From: Bacillota bacterium
GTDB taxonomy: Bacteria > Bacillota_A > Clostridia > Lachnospirales > Lachnospiraceae
NCBI GenBank assembly: GCA_023443625.1
Contig: JAEZTQ010000008.1
Coordinates: forward strand, 124,001-188,000
Direction: 5' to 3'
Length of the DNA stretch: 64,000 nt
Shown: positions 37,341 to 45,003 of the stretch, one piece after another
How positions within the stretch are numbered: position 1 is the stretch's first letter
Layout of the letters: each line of letters starts with the position of its first letter
Position numbers and translations under genes: made by a program
Notes under the pieces: model-generated
What the model was told of the DNA's origin: nothing
The model's input: only the letters and a program-made list of their open reading frames with translations
Databases searched by the model: none

Positions 37341-37366
37341 TGTGCGGCGGCTAAGGCCACCGCACA
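37341..37366 (-). promoter_or_regulatory. Intercistronic hairpin after the binding-protein gene
   Basis: GTGCGGCGGCTAAGGCCACCGCAC: arms GTGCGGYGGC and GCCACCGCAC around TAAG. It separates the lipoprotein gene from the permease genes. Such stems usually raise the level of binding protein over permeases by partial termination or by protecting the 3' end of the processed upstream message. No long U run follows on the minus strand. Confidence 0.6.
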
Positions 37367-37394
37367 TATATCTTGCACTAGGCTTTAAAAGCAA

Positions 37395-38717
37395 CTATTC
37401 TGCCGCTTTCTTGAGATTTGCTACAAATTGTTCTGGTGTTAATTCACCTAGTATCATTGATTCCAATGCTGAAGGGAATGCATTAGTAACCGCTGTAGGC
37501 ATAGCTGCACTAAAGTTTCTGATTGTAAAGCTTGCTTCTGCGCTCTGCTTAACAATTTCAGCTTGTAACTTATCTGTAATTTGAGTTGAGTCAAGATTTA
37601 TAGCAAATAAGGATCCTGAAGAGTTAGCAAGCTCAACTACTTTATCTGTTCTTGTGATATACTCCATGAATGCTTTCACAGCTTCTTCTTTCGCAGGATC
37701 ACTTTGTTTACCTGCGCAGATATATGCTTGAACCGCATTTAAATAAGCTCCACCATTAGCACCGTCAAGACTTAAACCACTGCTAAGTGCTAAGTTATCA
37801 TATAAACCTTCAACACCTTCTGTTTTAATTCTTCCTAAAATCCAAGAACCATTGGTGTATACTGCAGATCTTTCATTAAAGAAGTGACCATTCACTACCG
37901 TTGCATCAGCACCCATAGCATCAGTTGATGTGTAATCAAACATCTTAAGTAATAATTCAGCTGCTTTTACGAATGCGGGATCATCTAAGCCTTTTTCATA
38001 AACATCAGCACCACCTGCAGCTGCCACTGCGTAGGAGTACCATAACATAGAAGTCCAAGCATTGTTTCCAGTCATCTGGCTAAGAGGGAACACGCCTTTT
38101 TCTTTCAGCTTTTCACTTGCGTTCCATAATTCATCATAAGTTTTAGGAACCTCTGTTATCCCAGCATCATTTAATAATTTCGTATTAAACATAATAGGAA
38201 TAACTGCATTTTCATAAGGCATCGCATAAACTTTACCATCAATCTTAGTATCATCAATTACGCCAGTGATAAATCTGTCAGCGATTTCGCTATCCTCAAA
38301 GAAAGAGGTTAAATCCATCAAATTGCCTGCTTCTGTAAATAACTGTACATCTGTGAAATTCTTCACTGTAAAAATATCAGGAGTTTTACCAGCGGAGATT
38401 AAGGTACGAATTTTATCTTCGTAAGCATCATAATCTGTCTGTTCTTCAATATCTACTTGATATTTACCATCAAATTCAGTATTAAAGTCACTTACCATCT
38501 TGCCAAATACTTCAGCTTTACTATCGGAGCCAACCCAAATACTTGGGAATGTAAGAACAACCTCCTTAGCTGTTGCTTCTTTTGTAACCTCTGGTGTTTT
38601 TCCTTTATCACCAGAATTATTGGATGCCTTATCAGAATTTCCACATCCTGCAAGAATCCCCATACCAAGAACTACTGTTGAAATTAAGGCTATTAATTTT
38701 TTGCTAGAACTTCTCAT
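37395..38717 (-). CDS. Sugar ABC transporter substrate-binding lipoprotein (sulfoquinovoside uptake)
   Basis: The 440-residue product has a lipoprotein signal (MRSSSKKLIALIS, hydrophobic VVLGMG, lipobox ILAGC with the cysteine near residue 25), a short polar linker and a family 1 extracellular solute-binding fold. Segments FPLSQMTGNNAWTSMLWYSY, FFNERSAVYTNGSWILGRI and the C-terminal EQFVANLKKAA fit CUT1 oligosaccharide-binding proteins. It is the first gene of the operon; its promoter region carries an operator also found before gldA. By position it should bind sulfoquinovosyl glycerol or a similar sulfoglycoside, but the ligand is inference. Confidence 0.92.
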   Translation of the reverse strand: MRSSSKKLIALISTVVLGMGILAGCGNSDKASNNSGDKGKTPEVTKEATAKEVVLTFPSIWVGSDSKAEVFGKMVSDFNTEFDGKYQVDIEEQTDYDAYEDKIRTLISAGKTPDIFTVKNFTDVQLFTEAGNLMDLTSFFEDSEIADRFITGVIDDTKIDGKVYAMPYENAVIPIMFNTKLLNDAGITEVPKTYDELWNASEKLKEKGVFPLSQMTGNNAWTSMLWYSYAVAAAGGADVYEKGLDDPAFVKAAELLLKMFDYTSTDAMGADATVVNGHFFNERSAVYTNGSWILGRIKTEGVEGLYDNLALSSGLSLDGANGGAYLNAVQAYICAGKQSDPAKEEAVKAFMEYITRTDKVVELANSSGSLFAINLDSTQITDKLQAEIVKQSAEASFTIRNFSAAMPTAVTNAFPSALESMILGELTPEQFVANLKKAAE

Positions 38718-38756
38718 AAATTGTCCCTTCCTCTTTCTTCATAATTGGTTTATTAT

Positions 38757-38814
38757 TTGCGTTTTTGCAAGTTTTATACACCAGGTTTCAATTTAGTTAA
38801 TTCTTTTAATTATA
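38757..38814 (-). promoter_or_regulatory. Promoter/operator region of the sulfoquinovoside uptake operon
   Basis: TTAATTCTTTTAATTATA (38797-38814) contains the dyad TAATT-N5-AATTA; read on the minus strand it begins TATAAT, a good -10 box, about 80 bp before the start codon. No strong -35 box precedes it (TTGAAA lies too close). A second palindrome TTGC-GTTTTT-GCAA (38757-38770), loosely like a CcpA site, lies between it and the gene. The remaining gap to 39159 is AT-rich; TTAATTAAAATGCTTAATTA (39013-39032) is a weaker version of the operator near the divergent genes. Confidence 0.6.
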
Positions 38815-39159
38815 TTTTTAAAAAAATTTCAAACTTCACCCAGATTACGGCAACTCTCTAAATTAATTAGCTATTTTTGTTACCGTTATTAACTTGCTAG
38901 CTATATTGTATATCATTTTTAAACAAAAGTAAAGCCGTTTTTTATGTTTTTCTTGTTTTTTATTACAACAACGTAGATTCGTCCCATTTTACCTCGCTTT
39001 TAGGTATTATTTTTAATTAAAATGCTTAATTATATTATTAATTTTTTTCCATTCCCTTTTTCTTTCTTGCCTTAATATAGCATACATGTTAATATAATAT
39101 TAAACTTGATAGATAGATATTTCATTATTTAAAAACTATAATTATCTGGAGGATACACA

Positions 39160-39822
39160 ATGATAAACCATTTAAGCGAATGCAACCCTCACATAACTAT
39201 ACATTCCATAACAGACCCAGCTTTTTCAAAGTACGGCAAAGTATTAACAGGCTTCGACTTTACAGAATGTATTGAAATAATGAAGAATAGAGCCATTCCC
39301 GAAGAAGGAAACATCTATGTGGCCTGTGACGAAGATATGATGAATACAGCTGTAGCTTCAGAACTTTCACAGCGCTTTTACGCTTATATGCCTATTCAAA
39401 TAGGATATTGCAACGGTAATAGCTTCAAACTTAACGCCTTAGAATATCACAAAGGTACAGAAATCGATGTAGCTGTAACGGATTTAGTTCTTTTATTAGG
39501 AGATACTAGAAATATTATTAATAACAACATCGATTCTTCTAATATAGAGGCCTTTTATGTTCCTGCCAACACCGTATGCGAGCTTTATTCTACCACACTA
39601 CATTTTGCTCCCTGTAAAACAAGCAGCAAAGGTTTTAAGAGCATAATAGTTCTTCCTTATAAAACAAATTCACCTCTTGAAACTCTTCCACAGCCAAAGT
39701 GTGATGAAGATCATTTGCTTTGGATGCAGAACAAATGGCTTATTGCTCATACAGATAGCATCCCCGCATCCAAAGGCGCTTATACAGGTATTACAGGAGA
39801 TAATATAGAAATCAAATTCTAA
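39160..39822 (+). CDS. DUF4867-like protein of unknown function
   Basis: A 220-residue cytoplasmic protein starting at ATG behind CTGGAGG. The C-terminal half looks cupin-like: FYVPANTVCELYSTTLHFAP, then an acidic/His-containing KCDEDHLLWMQNKWLIAH and the ending GAYTGITGDNIEIKF. From memory this resembles the DUF4867 family, which I associate with sugar-isomerisation loci in Firmicutes; the name is not certain. It is divergent from the uptake operon and 20 bp upstream of the ROK repressor. In this context it might be a mutarotase- or isomerase-like accessory for sulfoquinovose or sulfofructose. That is inference; no active site was identified. Confidence 0.65.
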   Translation: MINHLSECNPHITIHSITDPAFSKYGKVLTGFDFTECIEIMKNRAIPEEGNIYVACDEDMMNTAVASELSQRFYAYMPIQIGYCNGNSFKLNALEYHKGTEIDVAVTDLVLLLGDTRNIINNNIDSSNIEAFYVPANTVCELYSTTLHFAPCKTSSKGFKSIIVLPYKTNSPLETLPQPKCDEDHLLWMQNKWLIAHTDSIPASKGAYTGITGDNIEIKF

Positions 39823-39842
39823 CGAAAGCAAGGGGTACAAAT

Positions 39843-41063
39843 ATGGTAAGAGTAAACGGCATTAATATGCTCGATGTTAAAAGAAAAAACAGAAGTTCAA
39901 TCTTAAACTTAATTCATCAAAAAGACGGAATTTCAAGAAAAGATATCGCATCCAAATTAGGTTTGACCCCCGCTGCCATTACTTTAATCACAACAGACTT
40001 AATCAAAGATGGAATAATCTACGAAGAATTTTCCGATCAAACCTCCTCCCACAAAGGGAGAAAGGAAGTTTTGTTAAAAACGAACAATGAGCATTATGCT
40101 GCTATCGGTGTTTACATCAGCGCAGAAAAATTTCGTATTTTATGTACTGATATGAGCAATAATGTTATATTCAAAGACACTGTATTTACTTCCGATTGTC
40201 ATAATAAGTCAGTGAAAATACTGGATAAACTGTGTGATATTTTACAAGATAAAATCAGGTCCTACGATGTATTACGCAACCACCAACTTCTTGGCATCGG
40301 AATAAGCATCAATGGTATTGTTGATACTGTAAGAGGAATAAGCATCAATTCATATTATATATGGGAAAAGAACGTACCCGTTGTTGACTACGTCAAAGAA
40401 AAGATGAAGATACCAGTTGTCCTAACCAATAATATATGTGCCCTTGCCAACGGAGAGAGTTTTTTATCAAAGTCTAGCCGTTCTTCTAGAATGTTATTCA
40501 TTAAATACGGCCCTGGTATCGGCGCCTCCAGAAATCACTCTCGAGACTCACAAAGTATTTTTGATTTAGTTTCTGTGGAGCTGGGTCATATGATTATGGA
40601 TTATTACGGGCAGCCCTGCGTCTGCGGAAACAAGGGTTGTTTAGAAACAATCTCCAGCTATAAATCGATCCTTAAAAGTGTGGAGGGGTTAGTCTCCCTC
40701 GAGGCAACTCCCCTTTTATACAGTCTGACAGGCGGCAACTCTTCTAACCTGACCATTGATAATATTATCAAGTCTTATATTGCCAAAGAAGCTCCAGTAG
40801 TCACGGCTATCGAAAGAGCTCTCTTCTTTCTCTCCATGTCACTGCAAAATACAATACAGATATTAGATCCAGAGATTGTCATCCTATATGGTGAGTTCTT
40901 TGAAATATCAGAATTTAAAGAAGCTCTTATGAAGCAGTTAAGCAAATGCATCCAAACAGATCGTGTTCGTTTTAGCAGATACAATCTCCAGCTAGAAACC
41001 TTTGGGCCGCTTTCCACTATCATAAGCTACTTCTTTGAAAATGGAGGAAACACGGTGGAATAA
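39843..41063 (+). CDS. ROK family transcriptional repressor of the sulfoquinovose locus
   Basis: A 406-residue repressor. The N-terminal winged helix (RSSILNLIHQKDGISRKDIA, LGLTPAAITLITTDLIKDG) is followed by the ROK sugar-kinase-like fold. The ROK zinc motif is present (QPCVCGNKGCLET near residue 258), preceded by ELGHM. The glycine loop reads KYGPGIGASRNHSRDSQ instead of the commoner GIGAGII.NG..., which suggests a changed ligand pocket and no kinase activity. It sits between the two operons that share the TTAATT-type operator, one at 38797 and three at 50888-51038, so it is the obvious regulator. Ligand inferred: sulfoquinovose or a downstream sulfo-sugar. Confidence 0.9.
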   Translation: MVRVNGINMLDVKRKNRSSILNLIHQKDGISRKDIASKLGLTPAAITLITTDLIKDGIIYEEFSDQTSSHKGRKEVLLKTNNEHYAAIGVYISAEKFRILCTDMSNNVIFKDTVFTSDCHNKSVKILDKLCDILQDKIRSYDVLRNHQLLGIGISINGIVDTVRGISINSYYIWEKNVPVVDYVKEKMKIPVVLTNNICALANGESFLSKSSRSSRMLFIKYGPGIGASRNHSRDSQSIFDLVSVELGHMIMDYYGQPCVCGNKGCLETISSYKSILKSVEGLVSLEATPLLYSLTGGNSSNLTIDNIIKSYIAKEAPVVTAIERALFFLSMSLQNTIQILDPEIVILYGEFFEISEFKEALMKQLSKCIQTDRVRFSRYNLQLETFGPLSTIISYFFENGGNTVE

Positions 41064-41071
41064 TGTGCGTT

Positions 41072-41385
41072 GTTCTAGGAACGGTACCTTGGCAATACTA
41101 TTCTATTTTTCTTCCGATTATAACTTTCGGTAATACTAGGCTTTCGGCTAGGAGCTTGAATCAGTCTGTCGGAGTTGAGCGACATCCATGTCGCTAACTC
41201 CTAAAATGTCCATCCTTGGACATTTTCCAGCCTTTATCGCTCCAAGCCAAAAGCAAGTATTACTAGGAAAGTTATAAAGTCAGACAAATAGATTAGTATT
41301 GCCAATGTACCTGTGCTTACAAATTTTGTACGTTTCTTAAAATAATCCCTAAGTTGATGACATTGATGCGCATGCTTGTGGAGGA
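41072..41385. repeat. Large foldback element, copy B (long form)
   Basis: Between GGTACCTTGGCAATACTA (41083-41100) and its inverse complement TAGTATTGCCAATGTACC (41294-41311) lies a nearly continuous imperfect palindrome of about 230 bp: TTATAACTTTC near 41118 pairs with GAAAGTTATAA near 41267, TTTCGGCTAGGAGC with GCTCCAAGCCAAAA, and the centre has GCGACAT-CC-ATGTCGC and AAAATGTCC-ATCC-TTGGACATTTT. Outside the foldback, the sequence up to GATGCGCATG is shared with copy A at 31870-31985. It fits a non-coding MITE-like or structured-RNA element. Apart from it and the terminator at 41423, the 540-bp gap holds nothing recognisable. Confidence 0.75.
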
Positions 41386-41422
41386 TTTTTATTTAGAAAT
41401 ATTTAAGACGCATTATCCTAAC

Positions 41423-41477
41423 AAAAAGACTGTAGTTAGATTGGTATTTTTTATTTACCATCTACTACAGTCTTTTT
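41423..41477. terminator. Bidirectional terminator between the ROK gene and the exporter gene
   Basis: AAAAAGACTGTAGTTAGATTGGTA pairs with TACCATCTACTACAGTCTTTTT across a T-rich loop. U runs are available on both strands. It separates convergent transcription units. Confidence 0.88.
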
Positions 41478-41603
41478 TATATTAATAAAAGCTAAAGTCT
41501 TTTATCAAATATAGATCATTATAATGTCTTTTTGATATTCTTTTGTCTTTTTAATATTCTTTTGTTTTTTCAAAGTATTTATGCAAAGTTTATTGTGAAG
41601 TCT

Positions 41604-42524
41604 TTATGCTTTTGCTTTCTTAACTGTATTTGCTTTTCTTTTCTGCTCTAATAATATTCCCAGGGCACCAACTAGTACTATGATAATTCCAATGTATTGC
41701 TTTCTTCCCATAGTCTCACCAAAGAGCACAAAGCTTACGATGGTCGTTACCACCGGTATGAGTAATAAGAATACTTTAACAATCCAAACTGGATTCGTAC
41801 GAAGACTGGAATAATAAAAAACATAAACTAGGGTTTGACCCAATCCTGCAAATAGTGCCGCTATCATAAGTCCTCTATCCTGACCAAGCGCAGATAGCTG
41901 TCCCAGGCTTCCTGTAGCAAGACTTGTTACAAGAAAGAAAATCATCGTTATAAAATTGTTATAATATGCTACTACATTATCGGCAGTAGGAGATTTCTTA
42001 TCCAATTGTACACTCTTAATAACAAAGGCATTGATAGCTACAAATAAAGCACTTAATACGAAAAAGATATCTCCTTTTCCGCTTAATTTAAATTTCGTAA
42101 AGTCAATTCCCATGACATTTAAAATACCAAATAGCATAACCAGAGTAAAGAGCCAATCCTTTTTTGTAAATTTCTCTTTATATATTAATACAGAGATAAT
42201 ATTAACAAAAAGAATATCACTCTTTAGTAAGGCCGTGCCACTACCTGCTGGTGAAAGAGACAGTCCGATAAAGGCTGTAGCATCAAGCAAAAAACCCAAT
42301 GTACCAATAATTATTAGTCGTATTAGTACATGCCTTGTTTGAAACAGCTGCCTTAGTTCACCTTTTTTCCACATGATAATCGTTAATAAAATCATTGTTA
42401 AAAAACGTATTATCACTCCGGCTGTAAATACAGATAAACCTTCCACTGTTTTTCCACTGGCAACAAAATAACATCCCCAGATAAAGGCCAATAGCAAAAG
42501 TGGGGCCATTTGTTTCGCTTTCAT
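41604..42524 (-). CDS. EamA/DMT family transporter, candidate sulfonate exporter
   Basis: A 306-residue protein with about ten membrane segments in two EamA repeats, from PLLLLAFIWGCYFVASG to QYIGIIIVLVGALGILLEQ, and a basic C-terminal tail (KRKANTVKKAKA). It begins at ATG behind GGGGGAAA and is the last gene of the catabolic operon, 81 bp after the larger transaldolase. DMT proteins export or import small metabolites. Sulfoglycolysis ends in DHPS or sulfolactate, which must leave the cell, so export of that product is a reasonable guess; the families known for this in other bacteria differ. Confidence 0.8.
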   Translation of the reverse strand: MKAKQMAPLLLLAFIWGCYFVASGKTVEGLSVFTAGVIIRFLTMILLTIIMWKKGELRQLFQTRHVLIRLIIIGTLGFLLDATAFIGLSLSPAGSGTALLKSDILFVNIISVLIYKEKFTKKDWLFTLVMLFGILNVMGIDFTKFKLSGKGDIFFVLSALFVAINAFVIKSVQLDKKSPTADNVVAYYNNFITMIFFLVTSLATGSLGQLSALGQDRGLMIAALFAGLGQTLVYVFYYSSLRTNPVWIVKVFLLLIPVVTTIVSFVLFGETMGRKQYIGIIIVLVGALGILLEQKRKANTVKKAKA

Positions 42525-42604
42525 TAATTTCCCCCGATCCTGCGTATATACACATTAGCAATTTGTGCCGCAGATTATACGGCACAAATTGTAGAAAGTT
42601 ATAT

Positions 42605-43669
42605 TTATATCATGAATCCTCTAATTAATTTGCATAAATCATCATAACCAGCAATAAAGGTTGCTAATGTACTTCTGAATTCTCCGTAGGTAACAAATTC
42701 CTCTTCTTTAAGAGCCTTCTCATCAAAGGATTTATGAAACTCTGATATTTTGTTTAACTGAGCCATATATTTCTCACACACCGGCTCGTCAATTCTACTC
42801 TTTACTTCAATATCAGAACTATTTAATCTCTTATACCAGCTATAGTTAATTGTCTGTGCTAAGTCTCCGCCAATTAACTCGGACCAGTGATAGTGATTAC
42901 GATTAGCTGCTGAGAGCAATCTTGTAGTATATCCTCTTTCTTTGTAGATACGATATGCCTCTTTAATGACAGCAACACCAGCCCATTCTAAACTTTCAGG
43001 ATCAACTACAAGTCCTGTCTCTGCAACGTATTTTTTCATCCAATCATCTGTTCTACCAATCATAAGGGTACAAACTGGTGCAAGCTTGGAGCAATCTAGA
43101 CCTTCAGCCTTTCTTCTTGCAATACCACGCTCAACAGCTTCTGCTACTGCTACTGCCTGAGCTACTGTAAAGGATATTGTTGCATTAATACTAATATTGT
43201 TATAAGTTGCTTCTTCCATTGCTTTAATGCCGGCGGCACTTGCAGGCATTTTAACCTGCATATTAGGTCCCAGGCTGTCAATTTTCTTAGCCTGCTCTAA
43301 CATCTTTTCTACACTTCTGTAGTATTTTGCATTGGTTTGAATAGAAAGACGTCCTTTTAATCCATTGTATTTCTCATAGATTGGCATTAATTTTTTCGAA
43401 CGTAAAGCACCCATCTCATAAATTAATTCCCAAGCAATTTCATCCTCAGTAGCCTCTGGCATCTCTTTTACTAATTCTTTAATTCTAGGTTCCCAAGTCG
43501 CTAATTCATTCTTAATAACGCCTAATACAATAATGGGATTGCTGGTTGCACCAACGATTCCTCTTTCTAATCCATATTCTAACTCTACTTCGCCGCATGA
43601 ATCCATCCAAATATCTGTAATGGGATATTTAGAAGCTGTCTCATGTAATTTTCCTAAGAACTCACTCAT
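42605..43669 (-). CDS. Transaldolase family protein, large form
   Basis: The start is ATG 43669 behind GGAAGGAG, giving 354 residues. Transaldolase class I aldolase barrel: VGATSNPIIV near residue 40, catalytic Schiff-base lysine in NMQVKMPAS near 140, NATISFTVAQA near 160, and TLMIGRTDDW near 205, where the arginine aligned with the phosphate-binding R181 of E. coli TalB is kept. It is longer than the fructose-6-phosphate-aldolase type and includes an insertion around residues 75-110. Retention of the arginine suggests a phosphorylated substrate, so it may recycle pentose or hexose phosphates in the pathway while the smaller paralogue next to it handles the sulfo-sugar. This division is inference. 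Confidence 0.85.
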   Translation of the reverse strand: MSEFLGKLHETASKYPITDIWMDSCGEVELEYGLERGIVGATSNPIIVLGVIKNELATWEPRIKELVKEMPEATEDEIAWELIYEMGALRSKKLMPIYEKYNGLKGRLSIQTNAKYYRSVEKMLEQAKKIDSLGPNMQVKMPASAAGIKAMEEATYNNISINATISFTVAQAVAVAEAVERGIARRKAEGLDCSKLAPVCTLMIGRTDDWMKKYVAETGLVVDPESLEWAGVAVIKEAYRIYKERGYTTRLLSAANRNHYHWSELIGGDLAQTINYSWYKRLNSSDIEVKSRIDEPVCEKYMAQLNKISEFHKSFDEKALKEEEFVTYGEFRSTLATFIAGYDDLCKLIRGFMI

Positions 43670-43743
43670 ACTTAACTCCTTCCACGCCAATGCGATTTGC
43701 CTTTATCATAATAAGTCATCTATACGATTACTAATAACAAGAA

Positions 43744-44421
43744 TTACTCAGTTGCTGTGCCATCCCATGCATCACGGAATACACCAAGGCCATAAGTTGT
43801 AAAGGGATGCTCAAAGCTTTCCTGATATACGGCAAGGCCACAAGTAACAATATCTGCGCCCATAGCTGCAAAATCAGCAATTTGCTTACCATTACGAACA
43901 GCTGCCACAATAATTTCTGTTTTATAACCTGTGTTTTTATAAATTTTTACGATATCACTAATATATTCACCGCTATCTCCATTATTTTCTTTCCAGCCTA
44001 CAAAAGGAGATACGAACTTAGCACCTAATTTGGCTACAGGAATAGCCTGAGAAGCAGAGAATACTAAAGTAACATTGGTTCTAATGCCCATTTCCTCTAA
44101 TCTTCTTGCAGCGATAAGTCCTTGCTCACAGCAAGGGATTTTGATTACATAGTTGGGTGAATAAGAAGCTACTTCTTTGGCTGCTTCTACGATTTCTTCC
44201 CATTTTTCTAAATGAGGATTAATCTCAAAAGACACAGGGAATTTGTCCATACCTTCCAGCCCAGCTTCTTTAATCCAAGCTGCAATCTCTTTTACCACTG
44301 TCATAAAAGGTTTTCCACTTAATTTGATATGTTTCGGATTGGTAGTTACCCCATCAATTCCGTAATTTACATATGCATATTTAATTTCATCTAATTTAGC
44401 ACTATCCAAAAAATATTTCAT
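43744..44421 (-). CDS. Transaldolase family protein, small form; candidate sulfofructose transaldolase
   Basis: A 225-residue protein, the size of fructose-6-phosphate aldolase. Catalytic residues align with E. coli TalB: D6, N28 (GVTTNP), E66 (SFEIN), Schiff-base K94 (VIKIP), N116 and T118 (TNVTLVFS). F140 in SPFVG matches TalB F178, whereas true FSA enzymes have tyrosine there, so transfer is favoured over free aldol cleavage. The phosphate-contacting R181 and S226 of TalB are replaced by W143 and A174. These changes fit a sulfonated substrate: cleaving 6-deoxy-6-sulfofructose to sulfolactaldehyde with transfer of the C3 unit. RBS AGGAGGGG precedes the ATG. Confidence 0.88.
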   Translation of the reverse strand: MKYFLDSAKLDEIKYAYVNYGIDGVTTNPKHIKLSGKPFMTVVKEIAAWIKEAGLEGMDKFPVSFEINPHLEKWEEIVEAAKEVASYSPNYVIKIPCCEQGLIAARRLEEMGIRTNVTLVFSASQAIPVAKLGAKFVSPFVGWKENNGDSGEYISDIVKIYKNTGYKTEIIVAAVRNGKQIADFAAMGADIVTCGLAVYQESFEHPFTTYGLGVFRDAWDGTATE

Positions 44422-44433
44422 AGTTTTCCCCTC

Positions 44434-44913
44434 CTATTCGCCATGAATTGTATTTTCAATTTTTTCAACTTCAGCTTTAAATTTCTTGATATTATTCGCA
44501 CGCCATTCTTCAAGGTTTTGTGTAAATTCTGTATTCAAGAATGTATCTACAATGGCACAACCAGCAATATCACCTGTAATCCAGCCACCCAAGCTAAGTA
44601 CATTGGCATCATTGATTGCTCTTGCCTTCTCTGCTGCAAAGGTATTTTCGCAGACTGCTGCATATACACTCTTGTGTTTATTAGCCACAATGGACATACC
44701 CATACCAGTACCACATACTAAAATTGCTTTCTCGAATTCTTTTTCAGATACTTTTTTTGCAACTTTATCCGCTACCGCATAATAAGGCATTGGCTCGTCT
44801 TCATTGACGGTACCATTGTCTGTTACTTCATATCCCAACTCTACTAGATGCATCTTAATTGCTTCTTTTAACACAAATCCAGATTTATCCGATCCGATGA
44901 TTATCTTTTTCAT
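44434..44913 (-). CDS. RpiB/LacAB-fold isomerase lacking phosphate-binding residues; candidate sulfoerythrose isomerase
   Basis: The start is ATG 44913, 6 bp after GGAG, giving 159 residues. The RpiB fold and catalytic cysteine are intact (C67 in LVCGTGMGMSI, D9 in IIGSD). However, residues that in E. coli RpiB contact the substrate phosphate or ring (H10, H99 and R133, as I recall) are K10, I100 and L134 here; only the last arginine (R138) remains. Ribose-5-phosphate isomerase activity is therefore doubtful. In the transketolase-type sulfoglycolysis pathway an RpiB-family enzyme (SqwI) isomerises 4-deoxy-4-sulfoerythrose to sulfoerythrulose; this protein sits directly downstream of split transketolase genes, as that role would require. 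Confidence 0.88.
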   Translation of the reverse strand: MKKIIIGSDKSGFVLKEAIKMHLVELGYEVTDNGTVNEDEPMPYYAVADKVAKKVSEKEFEKAILVCGTGMGMSIVANKHKSVYAAVCENTFAAEKARAINDANVLSLGGWITGDIAGCAIVDTFLNTEFTQNLEEWRANNIKKFKAEVEKIENTIHGE

Positions 44914-45003
44914 AACATTCTCCATTCCTGCACATTTTTTACCCACATCTTTATGTGCATCTAAGTTTGTTCCCAGTGTATCTTTTCCCTCTGCTTAGAA
45001 AGG

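Noticed and set aside
38757..38770. TTGCGTTTTTGCAA as a CcpA (cre) site
   Set aside because: It is palindromic but lacks the full cre consensus; noted only as a possible operator.
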